DNA of 6,810 bases from Gammaproteobacteria bacterium. GTDB lineage: Bacteria; Pseudomonadota; Gammaproteobacteria; S012-40. The notes under the pieces are model-generated. The model worked only from the letters and a program-made list of their open reading frames with translations, searched no databases and was not told the DNA's origin. Both the position numbers and the translations under genes were made by a program. This document shows, in pieces, positions 1 to 6,531 of the stretch. The stretch is taken from the NCBI GenBank assembly GCA_026982215.1, contig JALSHN010000011.1:1-6810 (forward strand), given 5' to 3'. Each line of letters begins with the position of its first letter. Within the stretch, counting starts at the first letter, position 1.

Positions 1-1715
1 GCCCCAATATCGATTTGGCCAAATCGGCGGGGCTGTATTGCGAACGCGGCGTGGTGGTGAACGATACCCTGCAGACCTACGATCCGCGTATCTATGCCGT
101 GGGCGAGTGTGTCCAACATCGCGGCCAGACCTACGGCTTGGTGGCGCCGTTGTTCGAGCAGGCCAAGGTGGCGGCCAACCACTTGGCCCAGCTCGGTTAT
201 GCCCGTTATACCGGTTCGGTGACCTCCACCAAACTCAAGGTGACCGGTATCGATCTGTTCTCCGCCGGCGATTTCATGGGCGGCGAGGGTACCGAAGAGA
301 TCGTGATGAAGGACGCCGCCCACGGTGTCTACAAGAAGCTGGTGATCCGCGACAACCGCATCGTCGGTGCGGTGCTCTACGGCGACACCGTGGACGGGGC
401 CTGGTACTTCCAGTTGCTCAAGGATGGCACCGACGTCTCCGAGATCCGCGACACTTTGATGTTCGGCCAGCACCATCTGGGGGATTCCGGCCATGGGGGC
501 GAGAACGCCGCGGCGGCCATGAGCGACGACATGGAGGTGTGTGGCTGTAACGGGGTGTGCAAGGGGGAGATCGTCGAGGCGATCACCAAGAAAGGCCTGT
601 TCACCCTCGATGAGGTGCGCGCCCACACCAAGGCCTCGGCCTCGTGTGGTTCCTGCACCGGTCTGGTGGAGCAGATCATCGCCGCCACCGTGGGTGGGGA
701 CTATGACGCCAGCCCCAAGGAGAAGCCCCTGTGCCCCTGCACCGATTTCACCCATCAGCAGGTGCGTGAGGCGATTCGCGAGCGCCATCTCACCTCCATG
801 AGCGAGGTGATGCAGGCGCTGGATTGGCGCAACGAGGACGGCTGCCACACCTGCCGGCCGGCGCTCAATTATTACCTCATCTCCACCTGGCCCGCCGAGG
901 CCCAGGACGACCCGGCCTCCCGTTTCATCAACGAACGCGCCCACGCCAACATCCAGAAGGACGGCACCTATTCGGTGGTGCCGCGCATCTGGGGTGGGGT
1001 GACCACCCCGGCGGAGCTGCGCGCCATCGCCGAGGTGGCGGAGAAGTACCAGGTGCCCACGGTGAAGATCACCGGCGGTCAGCGCATCGACCTCCTGGGG
1101 GTGAAGAAGGAAGACCTGCCCAAGATGTGGGCCGATCTCAATGCCGCCGGTTTCGTCTCCGGGCACGCCTACGGCAAGGCCCTGCGCACGGTGAAGACCT
1201 GTGTCGGCTCTGAGTGGTGCCGTTTCGGCACCCAGGACTCCACCGGTCTGGGCATCAAGCTGGAGAAGGTCACCTGGGGATCATGGATGCCGCACAAGTT
1301 CAAGATGGCCGTCTCGGGTTGTCCGCGCAATTGCGCCGAGGCCACCATCAAGGACTTCGGCGTGGTGTGTGTCGATTCCGGTTACGAGCTGCACATCGGC
1401 GGCAACGGCGGGGTGAAGGTGCGCGCCACCGATCTGTTGTGCAAGGTGGCCACCGAGGAAGAGGTGATCGAATACTGCTGCGCCTTCATCCAGCTCTACC
1501 GCGAGGAGGGCTGGTATCTGGAGCGTACCGCGCCGTGGGTGGAGCGCGTGGGCCTCAATTACGTCAAGCAGCGGGTGGTCGAGGACGAGGAAGGCCGCAA
1601 GGCACTCTACCAGCGCTTCCTGGAATCGCAGAAGTACGCCCAGAAGGATCCGTGGGCCGAGCTGGCCGCCGAGGACAAACGGGCACAATTCATCCCTTTG
1701 AAGCAGGTCGTGTGA
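1..1715 (+). CDS. nirB: Nitrite reductase [NAD(P)H] large subunit NirB, 5'-truncated by window edge
   Basis: Large subunit of the cytoplasmic siroheme nitrite reductase, which reduces nitrite to ammonium with NADH. The frame (codons from base 3) is open to the left edge, so the TTG at 15 is an internal Leu codon and roughly the first 240-270 residues are missing. Residues below are numbered from that codon. Order seen: the end of the FAD/NADH oxidoreductase domain (GECVQHRG, about 31-38); its C-terminal subdomain; two tandem BFD-like [2Fe-2S] domains with complete CxC...CxxC sets (C176/C178/C211/C214 and C240/C242/C277/C280); a nitrite/sulfite reductase ferredoxin-like half-domain (about 320-380); then the siroheme/[4Fe-4S] domain with Cx5C (C396/C402) and CPRNC (C436/C440). 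All visible cofactor ligands are intact. The TGA is one base from the nirD ATG, so the two are surely co-transcribed. Identification is firm; assimilatory rather than dissimilatory use is inferred from nasA and the siroheme gene nearby. Confidence 0.98.
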   Translation, partial: PNIDLAKSAGLYCERGVVVNDTLQTYDPRIYAVGECVQHRGQTYGLVAPLFEQAKVAANHLAQLGYARYTGSVTSTKLKVTGIDLFSAGDFMGGEGTEEIVMKDAAHGVYKKLVIRDNRIVGAVLYGDTVDGAWYFQLLKDGTDVSEIRDTLMFGQHHLGDSGHGGENAAAAMSDDMEVCGCNGVCKGEIVEAITKKGLFTLDEVRAHTKASASCGSCTGLVEQIIAATVGGDYDASPKEKPLCPCTDFTHQQVREAIRERHLTSMSEVMQALDWRNEDGCHTCRPALNYYLISTWPAEAQDDPASRFINERAHANIQKDGTYSVVPRIWGGVTTPAELRAIAEVAEKYQVPTVKITGGQRIDLLGVKKEDLPKMWADLNAAGFVSGHAYGKALRTVKTCVGSEWCRFGTQDSTGLGIKLEKVTWGSWMPHKFKMAVSGCPRNCAEATIKDFGVVCVDSGYELHIGGNGGVKVRATDLLCKVATEEEVIEYCCAFIQLYREEGWYLERTAPWVERVGLNYVKQRVVEDEEGRKALYQRFLESQKYAQKDPWAELAAEDKRAQFIPLKQVV

Positions 1716-1716
1716 C

Positions 1717-2040
1717 ATGAGTGAGTGGATCGAGATTGGACGAGTGGACGACATCCCGCGCCGTGGGGCGCGGGTGGTGAAGACCCCGGAAGGGGAGATC
1801 GCGGTGTTCCGCACCGGTGACGACCGTATCTTCGCCCTGGACAACCGTTGCCCGCACAAGGACGGCCCCCTCGCCGAGGGGATCGTCTTCGATCACCGGG
1901 TGGCCTGTCCGCTGCACAACTGGCGCATCGAGCTGGAGAGCGGCGAGGCGGTGGCTCCCGACGAGGGCTGTGTGCGTACCTACCCGGTGGAGGTGGTGGA
2001 CGGTGTGATTCGCCTCTCCCTGGTGCAGGCGGCCGCCTGA
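1717..2040 (+). CDS. nirD: Nitrite reductase small subunit NirD, Rieske-type with intact [2Fe-2S] ligands
   Basis: 107-residue small subunit partnering NirB. It is a single Rieske-fold domain; the length matches the family. The Rieske ligand pattern is complete: C45-P-H47 and C64-P-L-H67. It should therefore bind a [2Fe-2S] cluster, unlike the E. coli K-12 NirD, which as I recall lacks these residues. The ATG is one base after the nirB stop and is preceded only by a weak purine stretch (AAGCAGG, 1701-1707), suggesting translational coupling to nirB. The likely role is electron relay within, or stabilisation of, the NirBD complex. The last codons lie in a strong near-palindrome shared with the convergent MOSC gene. 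A stand-alone Rieske ferredoxin of a ring-hydroxylating dioxygenase would look similar, but the junction with nirB settles the identity. Confidence 0.97.
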   Translation: MSEWIEIGRVDDIPRRGARVVKTPEGEIAVFRTGDDRIFALDNRCPHKDGPLAEGIVFDHRVACPLHNWRIELESGEAVAPDEGCVRTYPVEVVDGVIRLSLVQAAA

Positions 2041-2063
2041 GGGTTCAGGCGATCACCTGCACC
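2022..2063. terminator. Nested hairpin spanning the nirD / MOSC convergent junction
   Basis: The perfect 8-base arms GGTGCAGG (2022-2029) and CCTGCACC (2056-2063) enclose a perfect 7-base inner stem, CGCCTGA (2034-2040) with TCAGGCG (2045-2051), closed by a GGGT loop. The intervening four positions on each side partly pair: G2031-C2054 pairs, G2032-T2053 is a wobble on plus RNA, and the two C/A mismatches become G-U wobbles on minus RNA. Both stop codons sit in the inner stem. The position between two convergent genes suggests a bidirectional terminator or 3'-end stabilising structure. Neither strand has a T-run after the stem, so it is not a canonical intrinsic terminator. Confidence 0.45.
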
Positions 2064-2839
2064 GTGTCGCCCACCCGCAGCCGTCCGGGGCCTCGATGGA
2101 CCACGTTCTGGCCGAAGTAGACCTTGTTGTCGCGGCGGCGGAAGGTGGCCAGAGTACGCAAGGGCTCGGGGCCTTGGGGGATGCCGGTGTCCGGATCCAC
2201 GGTGGTGACCACGCAGCGGGAACAAGGCTTGACCACCTCCATCTCCACTTGGCCGATGCGGATGCGTCGCCAGTGGTCCTCGGCGAAGGGCTCACTGCCC
2301 GAAACCACCAGATTGGGGCGGAAACGGCGCATGGAGACGGGCTGTTGCAAGCGGGCGTTGAGCTCAGCCAGCGAGCCCTCGCCGATGAGCAGCAAGGGAA
2401 AACCGTCGGTGAAACTGGTGATCGCCCCCGGGGCGTACTCCGGGTCCACCGCCCGGTGTGTCCCGGGCGGGAGCCACACCAAGTGGCAGTGGATGCCCAG
2501 GGCGCGGCGCAGCCAGGTATCGGGGGCATCCCCCACCCGCAGGGCCTCCACGCGGTCCTGCCACACCTGGACCGCCATCGTGGCGGCCTCGACCGGCGCA
2601 GGGGGGACGTGGAGCGCGGGCAGTTTGGGATGGCGCAGGGTGAGACGTCCCTCATCGTCCAGCGCCGGGCGGATCAGGGCCATCTTGGGATGCTGGCGCT
2701 GGGTGAGGAAACGCCCCTCGCGATCCACCACCATCCAGCGGCGGTCCAGTGCCAGGCCCAGCTCGTCCAGCGGCCATTGGTTGACTTGGATGCCGCCGAG
2801 GGATTTCACCGGATAGAGATACAGTCCGGACAGACGCAT
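2045..2839 (-). CDS. MOSC domain protein, mARC/YcbX-like, molybdenum cofactor-binding
   Basis: 264-residue protein with an N-terminal MOSC beta-barrel domain (about 1-120, opening MRLSGLYLYPVKSLGG) and a C-terminal MOSC domain (about 140-264). The MOSC hallmark is KPCSRC (204-209), followed by TTVDPDTG (212-219), which strongly resembles the molybdenum-ligand region of mitochondrial mARC. A cysteine here (C206 or C209) is the expected Mo ligand. mARC and E. coli YcbX reduce N-hydroxylated compounds; YcbX carries an extra C-terminal ferredoxin domain that this protein lacks, so it would need a separate electron donor. Start: ATG at 2839, with GAGG five bases upstream (plus-strand 2845-2848). 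The in-frame GTG at 2845 overlaps that ribosome-binding site and was rejected. It is last in the minus-strand cluster, 81 bases after the DUF3592 gene, and its stop is 4 bases from nirD's. Fold assignment is firm; substrate is unknown. Confidence 0.93.
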   Translation of the reverse strand: MRLSGLYLYPVKSLGGIQVNQWPLDELGLALDRRWMVVDREGRFLTQRQHPKMALIRPALDDEGRLTLRHPKLPALHVPPAPVEAATMAVQVWQDRVEALRVGDAPDTWLRRALGIHCHLVWLPPGTHRAVDPEYAPGAITSFTDGFPLLLIGEGSLAELNARLQQPVSMRRFRPNLVVSGSEPFAEDHWRRIRIGQVEMEVVKPCSRCVVTTVDPDTGIPQGPEPLRTLATFRRRDNKVYFGQNVVHRGPGRLRVGDTVQVIA

Positions 2840-2865
2840 GCACACCTCGAGAAATCAGTGTCTGG

Positions 2866-2905
2866 CCCCGGAGGACGACGGGGGTAGCCGCGCCGGTCTC
2901 CGGGG
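2866..2905. repeat. Short inverted repeat between DUF3592 and MOSC genes
   Basis: The perfect 8-base arms CCCCGGAG (2866-2873) and CTCCGGGG (2898-2905) are separated by 24 bases in the non-coding stretch between the DUF3592 gene and the MOSC gene. It could form a hairpin in a minus-strand transcript and separate or tune expression of the two genes. The loop is long and no clear T-run follows on the minus strand, so a terminator call is not supported. Chance is a real possibility in GC-rich DNA. Confidence 0.25.
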
Positions 2906-2920
2906 GTGATGGTGAAGGTT

Positions 2921-3355
2921 TCAGTGCAGCAGCAGGGCCAACGCCCCGCCCACGGCGGTGACGATGCCAGCGGCCAACACCAGCCAGTCGTCGTGGGCCA
3001 CCGGTTCCAGGGTGGCCTGCTCGGGATCGTCGGGGTCGTAATAGACGGTCACCGCCTTGCCCTCGGGGTATTTGTCCAGATAACTCTGGGTGAACTCGGG
3101 CAAGGGATGGGTGCCCTCGGGGAAACGGAACACCCGGCGGTATTCCCGACCGTCCACGGTGTAGGCGAACTCGATGTGGGGCAGCAGGTCGTTCTCCGCC
3201 AGGCCGGGCCGTGAGGCGACGATTACCCCCTCGGTATGGGGCCAGTGGGCCCGGGTCCGGGAGCGTTGGCGGATCCGCCAGCCCCAGATGGCCACCCCGA
3301 TGCCGGCCACGGTGACCACCGAGAAGATGAAGACATTGGGATTGATGTTCATCAT
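2921..3355 (-). CDS. DUF3592-type membrane protein with two transmembrane segments
   Basis: 144-residue protein of unknown function that reads as a DUF3592 member. A hydrophobic segment at about 8-27 (with a W-G-W-R-I end) is followed by basic residues, then a soluble domain starting W38-P-H-T-E-G-V-I. That domain has the family-like stretches FAYTVDGREY (63-72) and VTVYYDPDDPEQATLEP (102-118). A second hydrophobic segment spans about 123-143 and runs almost to the C-terminus. The soluble domain is thus looped between two membrane helices. Start: tandem ATGs at 3355 and 3352, 7 bases after the upstream cytochrome stop; no good Shine-Dalgarno is visible, so translation is probably coupled. The frame stays open upstream to 3490, but that part overlaps the cytochrome gene and is not protein-like. 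Context (cytochrome before, MOSC protein after) suggests an envelope role, but no function is assigned. Confidence 0.87.
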   Translation of the reverse strand: MMNINPNVFIFSVVTVAGIGVAIWGWRIRQRSRTRAHWPHTEGVIVASRPGLAENDLLPHIEFAYTVDGREYRRVFRFPEGTHPLPEFTQSYLDKYPEGKAVTVYYDPDDPEQATLEPVAHDDWLVLAAGIVTAVGGALALLLH

Positions 3356-3362
3356 GGTCGAA

Positions 3363-3794
3363 TCAGTCCAGTCCGCCCCGTCCCAGCCAGGCCTGGTAGA
3401 TGCGGTCCGGCCACAGGCTCTGGAAGTAGGCCAGCACCGCCTTGATCTCGGCATCGGAGAGCTTGTCGCCGAAGGCCGGCATCCAGCCACCCACCGGAGC
3501 GCCGCCGAGGCGCACGGTGCGCTCCAATTGACTCAGGGGGTGGTGCCAGGCATGGGCGCTGCCATCCAGCGGCGGCGGTGGATAACGGCCATCGGGCAGG
3601 GGTTCCCTCCAGTCGGCGGTGGTGCCGGCGGCGCGTTCACCATGGCAACGCTGGCAGTTTTCCTGGAAGATGCGTTCTCCCAGTGCGACCTGCTCGCTGG
3701 TGTACCAGCGGCCGGGGATGGCCTCGTCGTTGGAGCAGGCGGTGAGCAGGGCGCTGGCGAGCAGGACGGTGTAGAGAGATCGGCTGGTTTTCAT
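3363..3794 (-). CDS. Small lipoprotein c-type cytochrome (class I, monohaem)
   Basis: 143-residue exported electron-transfer protein. The N-terminus is a lipoprotein signal peptide: MKTSR, a hydrophobic core (about 6-17) and lipobox L17-T-A-C20. C20 would be lipidated; Ser at +2 would favour the outer membrane, facing the periplasm. The single haem site is C47-Q-R-C50-H51. The likely distal ligand is M105 in GGWMPAFGDKLSDAEI, a typical class I cytochrome c C-terminal motif, followed by the helix ending AYFQSLWPD (122-130). Start: ATG at 3794, chosen because the signal peptide begins there; a TTG nine codons upstream only adds a non-signal extension. It is first in the minus-strand group, 7 bases ahead of the DUF3592 gene, and diverges from nasA. 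A cytoplasmic NasA/NirBD pathway needs no periplasmic cytochrome, so its redox partner is unclear. Confidence 0.95.
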   Translation of the reverse strand: MKTSRSLYTVLLASALLTACSNDEAIPGRWYTSEQVALGERIFQENCQRCHGERAAGTTADWREPLPDGRYPPPPLDGSAHAWHHPLSQLERTVRLGGAPVGGWMPAFGDKLSDAEIKAVLAYFQSLWPDRIYQAWLGRGGLD

Positions 3795-3820
3795 GGGCGC
3801 TCGATGGATTGGATTGAACA

Positions 3821-3828
3821 AGGGGGAG
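3821..3828 (+). promoter_or_regulatory. Ribosome-binding site for nasA
   Basis: AGGGGGAG sits 7 bases before the GTG at 3836, 10 before the GTG at 3839 and 19 before the ATG at 3848. It favours a GTG start. A weaker GGTGA at 3838-3842, five bases before the ATG at 3848, keeps the later start possible. Confidence 0.6.
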
Positions 3829-3835
3829 ACATTCT

Positions 3836-6520
3836 GTGGTGAATTCGATGGTTGAACAAGCGGACGGACGCACGGTGCGCACCGTCTGCCCCTATTGTGG
3901 CGTAGGTTGCGGGGTCATCGCCACTTGCACCACCGATGGGGTGGTGTTGGTGGAGGGGGATCCCGATCACCCCGCCAACGGGGGGCGGCTGTGCTCCAAG
4001 GGCGCCGCTCTGGGGGAGACGGTGGGCCTGGAGGGCCGGCTGCTGTATCCCGAGGTGGATGGCGAGCGTTGTGATTGGGATACCGCCCTGGACACCGCCG
4101 CCGCCCGTTTGCGGGCCATCATCGAGCGCCACGGCCCCGAGGCGGTGGCCTTCTACGTCTCCGGACAGCTCCTCACCGAGGATTATTATGTCGCCAACAA
4201 ATTGGTGAAGGGCTATCTGGGCACCGCCCAGATCGATACCAACTCCCGACTGTGCATGTCCTCGGCGGTGGCCGGGCACAAGCGGGCCTTCGGCGAGGAC
4301 TTGGTGCCAGCCTGCTATGACGACCTGGAGCGGGCCAAGCTGGTGGTGCTGGCCGGTTCCAACATGGCCTGGTGCCACCCGGTGCTCCATCAGCGGCTGG
4401 TGGATGCCAAGGCCGCCAACCCCGATCTCCAGGTGGTGGTGATCGACCCCCGCCAGACCGCCAGCCGCGATCTGGCCGATCTCCATCTCGCCCTGCGTCC
4501 TGGTACTGATGCCGTGTTGTGGAATGGCCTGCTGGTCCATCTGGAACGGACAGGCGAGGCCAATGAGTTGTTCCTGAACCATTGCAACGGGGTGGAAGAG
4601 GCCCTGGCGGCGGCCCGGGAGAGCGCCCCGGACATCGCCACCGTGGCCCACGCCTGCGACCTCCCCGAGGATCGGGTGGCCGAGTTCTACCGCCTGTTTG
4701 CCCGCACCGAGCGGGTGGTCACCTGCTACTCCCAGGGCATCAACCAGACCAGTTCCGGCACCGACAAGGTCAATGCCATCCTCAACTGCCACCTGTACAC
4801 CGGGCGTATCGGCCGCCCCGGCTCGGGGCCGTTGTCGCTCACCGGTCAGACCAATGCCATGGGTGGCCGCGAGGTGGGGGGCTTGGCCAACATGCTCGCC
4901 GCCCATATGGAGCTGGATGACCCCGAGGCCCGGGAACGCCTGGCCCGTTTTTGGGGGGTGGAGCGGGTGGCCGACACCCCGGGACCGAAGGCGGTGGAGT
5001 TGTTCGAGCGCATCCGCGACGGCCGCATCAAGGCGGTGTGGATCGCCTGCACCAACCCGGTGGTCAGCCTGCCTGATGCCGATCGGGTACGCGAGGCTTT
5101 GGAGTGTGCCGAACTGGTGATCGTCTCCGAGAGCGAGCGCCACACCGATACCACCGCCCACGCCCACATCCTCTTTCCCGCCCTCACCTGGGGGGAAAAG
5201 GAGGGCACGGTCACCAACTCCGAACGCCGCATCTCCCGTTCCCGCGCCTTCCTGCCCGCGCCCGGAGAGGCCCGGGGTGATTGGTGGATCTTCACCCAAA
5301 TGGCCCGGCGCCTGGGGTTCGAATCGGGCTTTCCCTATGAGAGCCCTTCCCAGGTGTTCCGCGAATACGCCGAGCTCACCCGTTTCGAGAACGAGGGTGA
5401 CCGTTTCCTGAATCTGGGGCCGCTGGCCGAGCTGGACGAGGCCGGCTACCACGCCATGGCCCCCATCCAATGGCCCATGGACGCCCAGGGACGGGGGCGG
5501 GCGCGGCTGTTCGGCGACGGGCGCTTCGCCCATGCCGACGGCCGTGCGCGGCTGATCCCCATCACCCCCCGAGGGCCGGCCAATCCCACCGACCTGGAAT
5601 ACCCGGCGGTACTCAACACCGGCCGCCTGCGTGACCAATGGCACACCATGACGCGAACCGGTCGCGCCCCCCGCCTCAGCGAGCACGATCCCGAGCCTTT
5701 CGTCGCCGTCCATCCCCGCGACCTGATCCAGTGGGGGCTGGAGGACGGCGGTCTGGCCCGGGTGGAGAGCCGCTGGGGGGCGGTGGTGCTGCGGGTACAT
5801 GCCGAGCCGGGTCAGCGCCGTGGCGAGGTGTTCGTCCCCATGCACTGGAGTGACCAGTTCGCCGCCAACGCCCGCATCAACCGGGTGGTCAACCCCGATC
5901 GCGACCCCCTCTCCGGCCAGCCGGAATCCAAACACACCCCGGTGCGGCTCACCCCGGTGCAGCCCGTGTGGTACGGCTTTCTCCTCAGCCGCCGCAAGCT
6001 GGAGCTGCCCGGCCTCATCTACTGGGCCCGCGCCCGCGGCGAGCAGCATTACCACTACGAGCTGGCCGGTGACCAGACCCCTGAGGACTGGGCCGATTGG
6101 GCCCGCGGGATCCTGTGCACCAGCGAGCACGTGGCCCAGTGGGTGGAATACCTGGACGCCGGTGCCCGGCGTTACCGCGGCGTGCGCCTGGTGGACGGCA
6201 CCCTGGAGAGTGCCCTGTTCATCGGTCCCCGTGAGGCACTGCCGCCCCGGGATTGGCTGGCCTCGCTGTTCCCCAAGGGGGCCCTGGACGATGCCACCCG
6301 CCGCTATCTCCTCAGTGGCCGTCCGCCCCCGGGCACCCGGGATGCCGGCCCCACGGTGTGCGCCTGCATGAACGTGGGGCGCAACACCCTGCTGGAGGCC
6401 ATCAGTCAGGGGGCCGATTCGGTGGAACGGCTCACCGAGCTCACCGGCGCCGGCAGCGGCTGCGGTTCCTGCGTGCCCGAGTTGCGCGCCCTACTGGCCG
6501 AGGCGGGCAAGGCGGGTTAA
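3836..6520 (+). CDS. nasA: Assimilatory nitrate reductase catalytic subunit NasA with C-terminal [2Fe-2S] domain
   Basis: 894-residue cytoplasmic molybdoenzyme reducing nitrate to nitrite. The N-terminal [4Fe-4S] domain has C18-x2-C21-x3-C25 and C53 in RLCSKGAAL. The molybdopterin oxidoreductase core follows; the expected Mo ligand is C140 in NSRLCMSSAV, and SNMAWCHPVLHQR and the VIDPRQT stretch are typical of NasA. The bis-MGD-binding C-terminal domain (about 590-700) includes NTGRLRDQWHTMTRTGR. The protein ends in a BFD-like [2Fe-2S] domain with C842/C844 and C876/C879, as in Klebsiella-type NasA. No twin-arginine signal is present, which argues against periplasmic Nap. Start is the GTG at 3836 because of its ribosome-binding site; the GTG at 3839 and ATG at 3848 are alternatives that leave all domains intact. 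It diverges from the cytochrome gene and is followed 11 bases later by the siroheme gene, probably in one operon. No FAD partner (NasC-like) is in view, so its electron donor is unknown. Confidence 0.98.
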   Translation: MVNSMVEQADGRTVRTVCPYCGVGCGVIATCTTDGVVLVEGDPDHPANGGRLCSKGAALGETVGLEGRLLYPEVDGERCDWDTALDTAAARLRAIIERHGPEAVAFYVSGQLLTEDYYVANKLVKGYLGTAQIDTNSRLCMSSAVAGHKRAFGEDLVPACYDDLERAKLVVLAGSNMAWCHPVLHQRLVDAKAANPDLQVVVIDPRQTASRDLADLHLALRPGTDAVLWNGLLVHLERTGEANELFLNHCNGVEEALAAARESAPDIATVAHACDLPEDRVAEFYRLFARTERVVTCYSQGINQTSSGTDKVNAILNCHLYTGRIGRPGSGPLSLTGQTNAMGGREVGGLANMLAAHMELDDPEARERLARFWGVERVADTPGPKAVELFERIRDGRIKAVWIACTNPVVSLPDADRVREALECAELVIVSESERHTDTTAHAHILFPALTWGEKEGTVTNSERRISRSRAFLPAPGEARGDWWIFTQMARRLGFESGFPYESPSQVFREYAELTRFENEGDRFLNLGPLAELDEAGYHAMAPIQWPMDAQGRGRARLFGDGRFAHADGRARLIPITPRGPANPTDLEYPAVLNTGRLRDQWHTMTRTGRAPRLSEHDPEPFVAVHPRDLIQWGLEDGGLARVESRWGAVVLRVHAEPGQRRGEVFVPMHWSDQFAANARINRVVNPDRDPLSGQPESKHTPVRLTPVQPVWYGFLLSRRKLELPGLIYWARARGEQHYHYELAGDQTPEDWADWARGILCTSEHVAQWVEYLDAGARRYRGVRLVDGTLESALFIGPREALPPRDWLASLFPKGALDDATRRYLLSGRPPPGTRDAGPTVCACMNVGRNTLLEAISQGADSVERLTELTGAGSGCGSCVPELRALLAEAGKAG

Positions 6521-6531
6521 GCTCCCGGCCC

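Noticed and set aside
15..17. TTG at 15 as the start of nirB
   Set aside because: The frame is open upstream to the window edge (P-N-I-D-L-A-K), matching the family's sequence there. The NADH/FAD N-terminal region would be missing, so the gene simply continues off the window.
1281..1859. A minus-strand frame across the nirB-nirD junction
   Set aside because: It overlaps two certain genes and its translation has no recognisable features.
2840..2845. GTG start two codons upstream for the MOSC protein
   Set aside because: It overlaps the GAGG ribosome-binding site, which is ideally spaced for the ATG at 2839.
2096..2887. A 263-codon plus-strand frame opposite the MOSC gene
   Set aside because: It is antisense to a gene with clear MOSC motifs, the product resembles no protein family, and there is no supporting ribosome-binding site.
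3356..3490. A 45-residue N-terminal extension of the DUF3592 protein
   Set aside because: It overlaps the 3' end of the cytochrome gene in another frame, and its Arg/Pro/Ser-rich translation is typical of a shadow frame. The protein-like part begins at the tandem ATGs.
3363..3794. The cytochrome as a NapB or NrfA-like nitrate/nitrite respiration component
   Set aside because: It has one CxxCH and a class I Met-ligand motif, whereas those proteins are multihaem. No napA- or nrf-like gene is present.
3795..3821. TTG start giving the cytochrome nine extra residues
   Set aside because: The lipoprotein signal peptide begins exactly at the ATG at 3794; the extension would bury it.
3791..6130. A 779-codon open frame on the minus strand opposite nasA
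   Set aside because: It is entirely antisense to a well-supported NasA; its translation is low-complexity G/H/A-rich with no recognisable domain. Long antisense frames are expected opposite GC-rich genes with strong codon bias.
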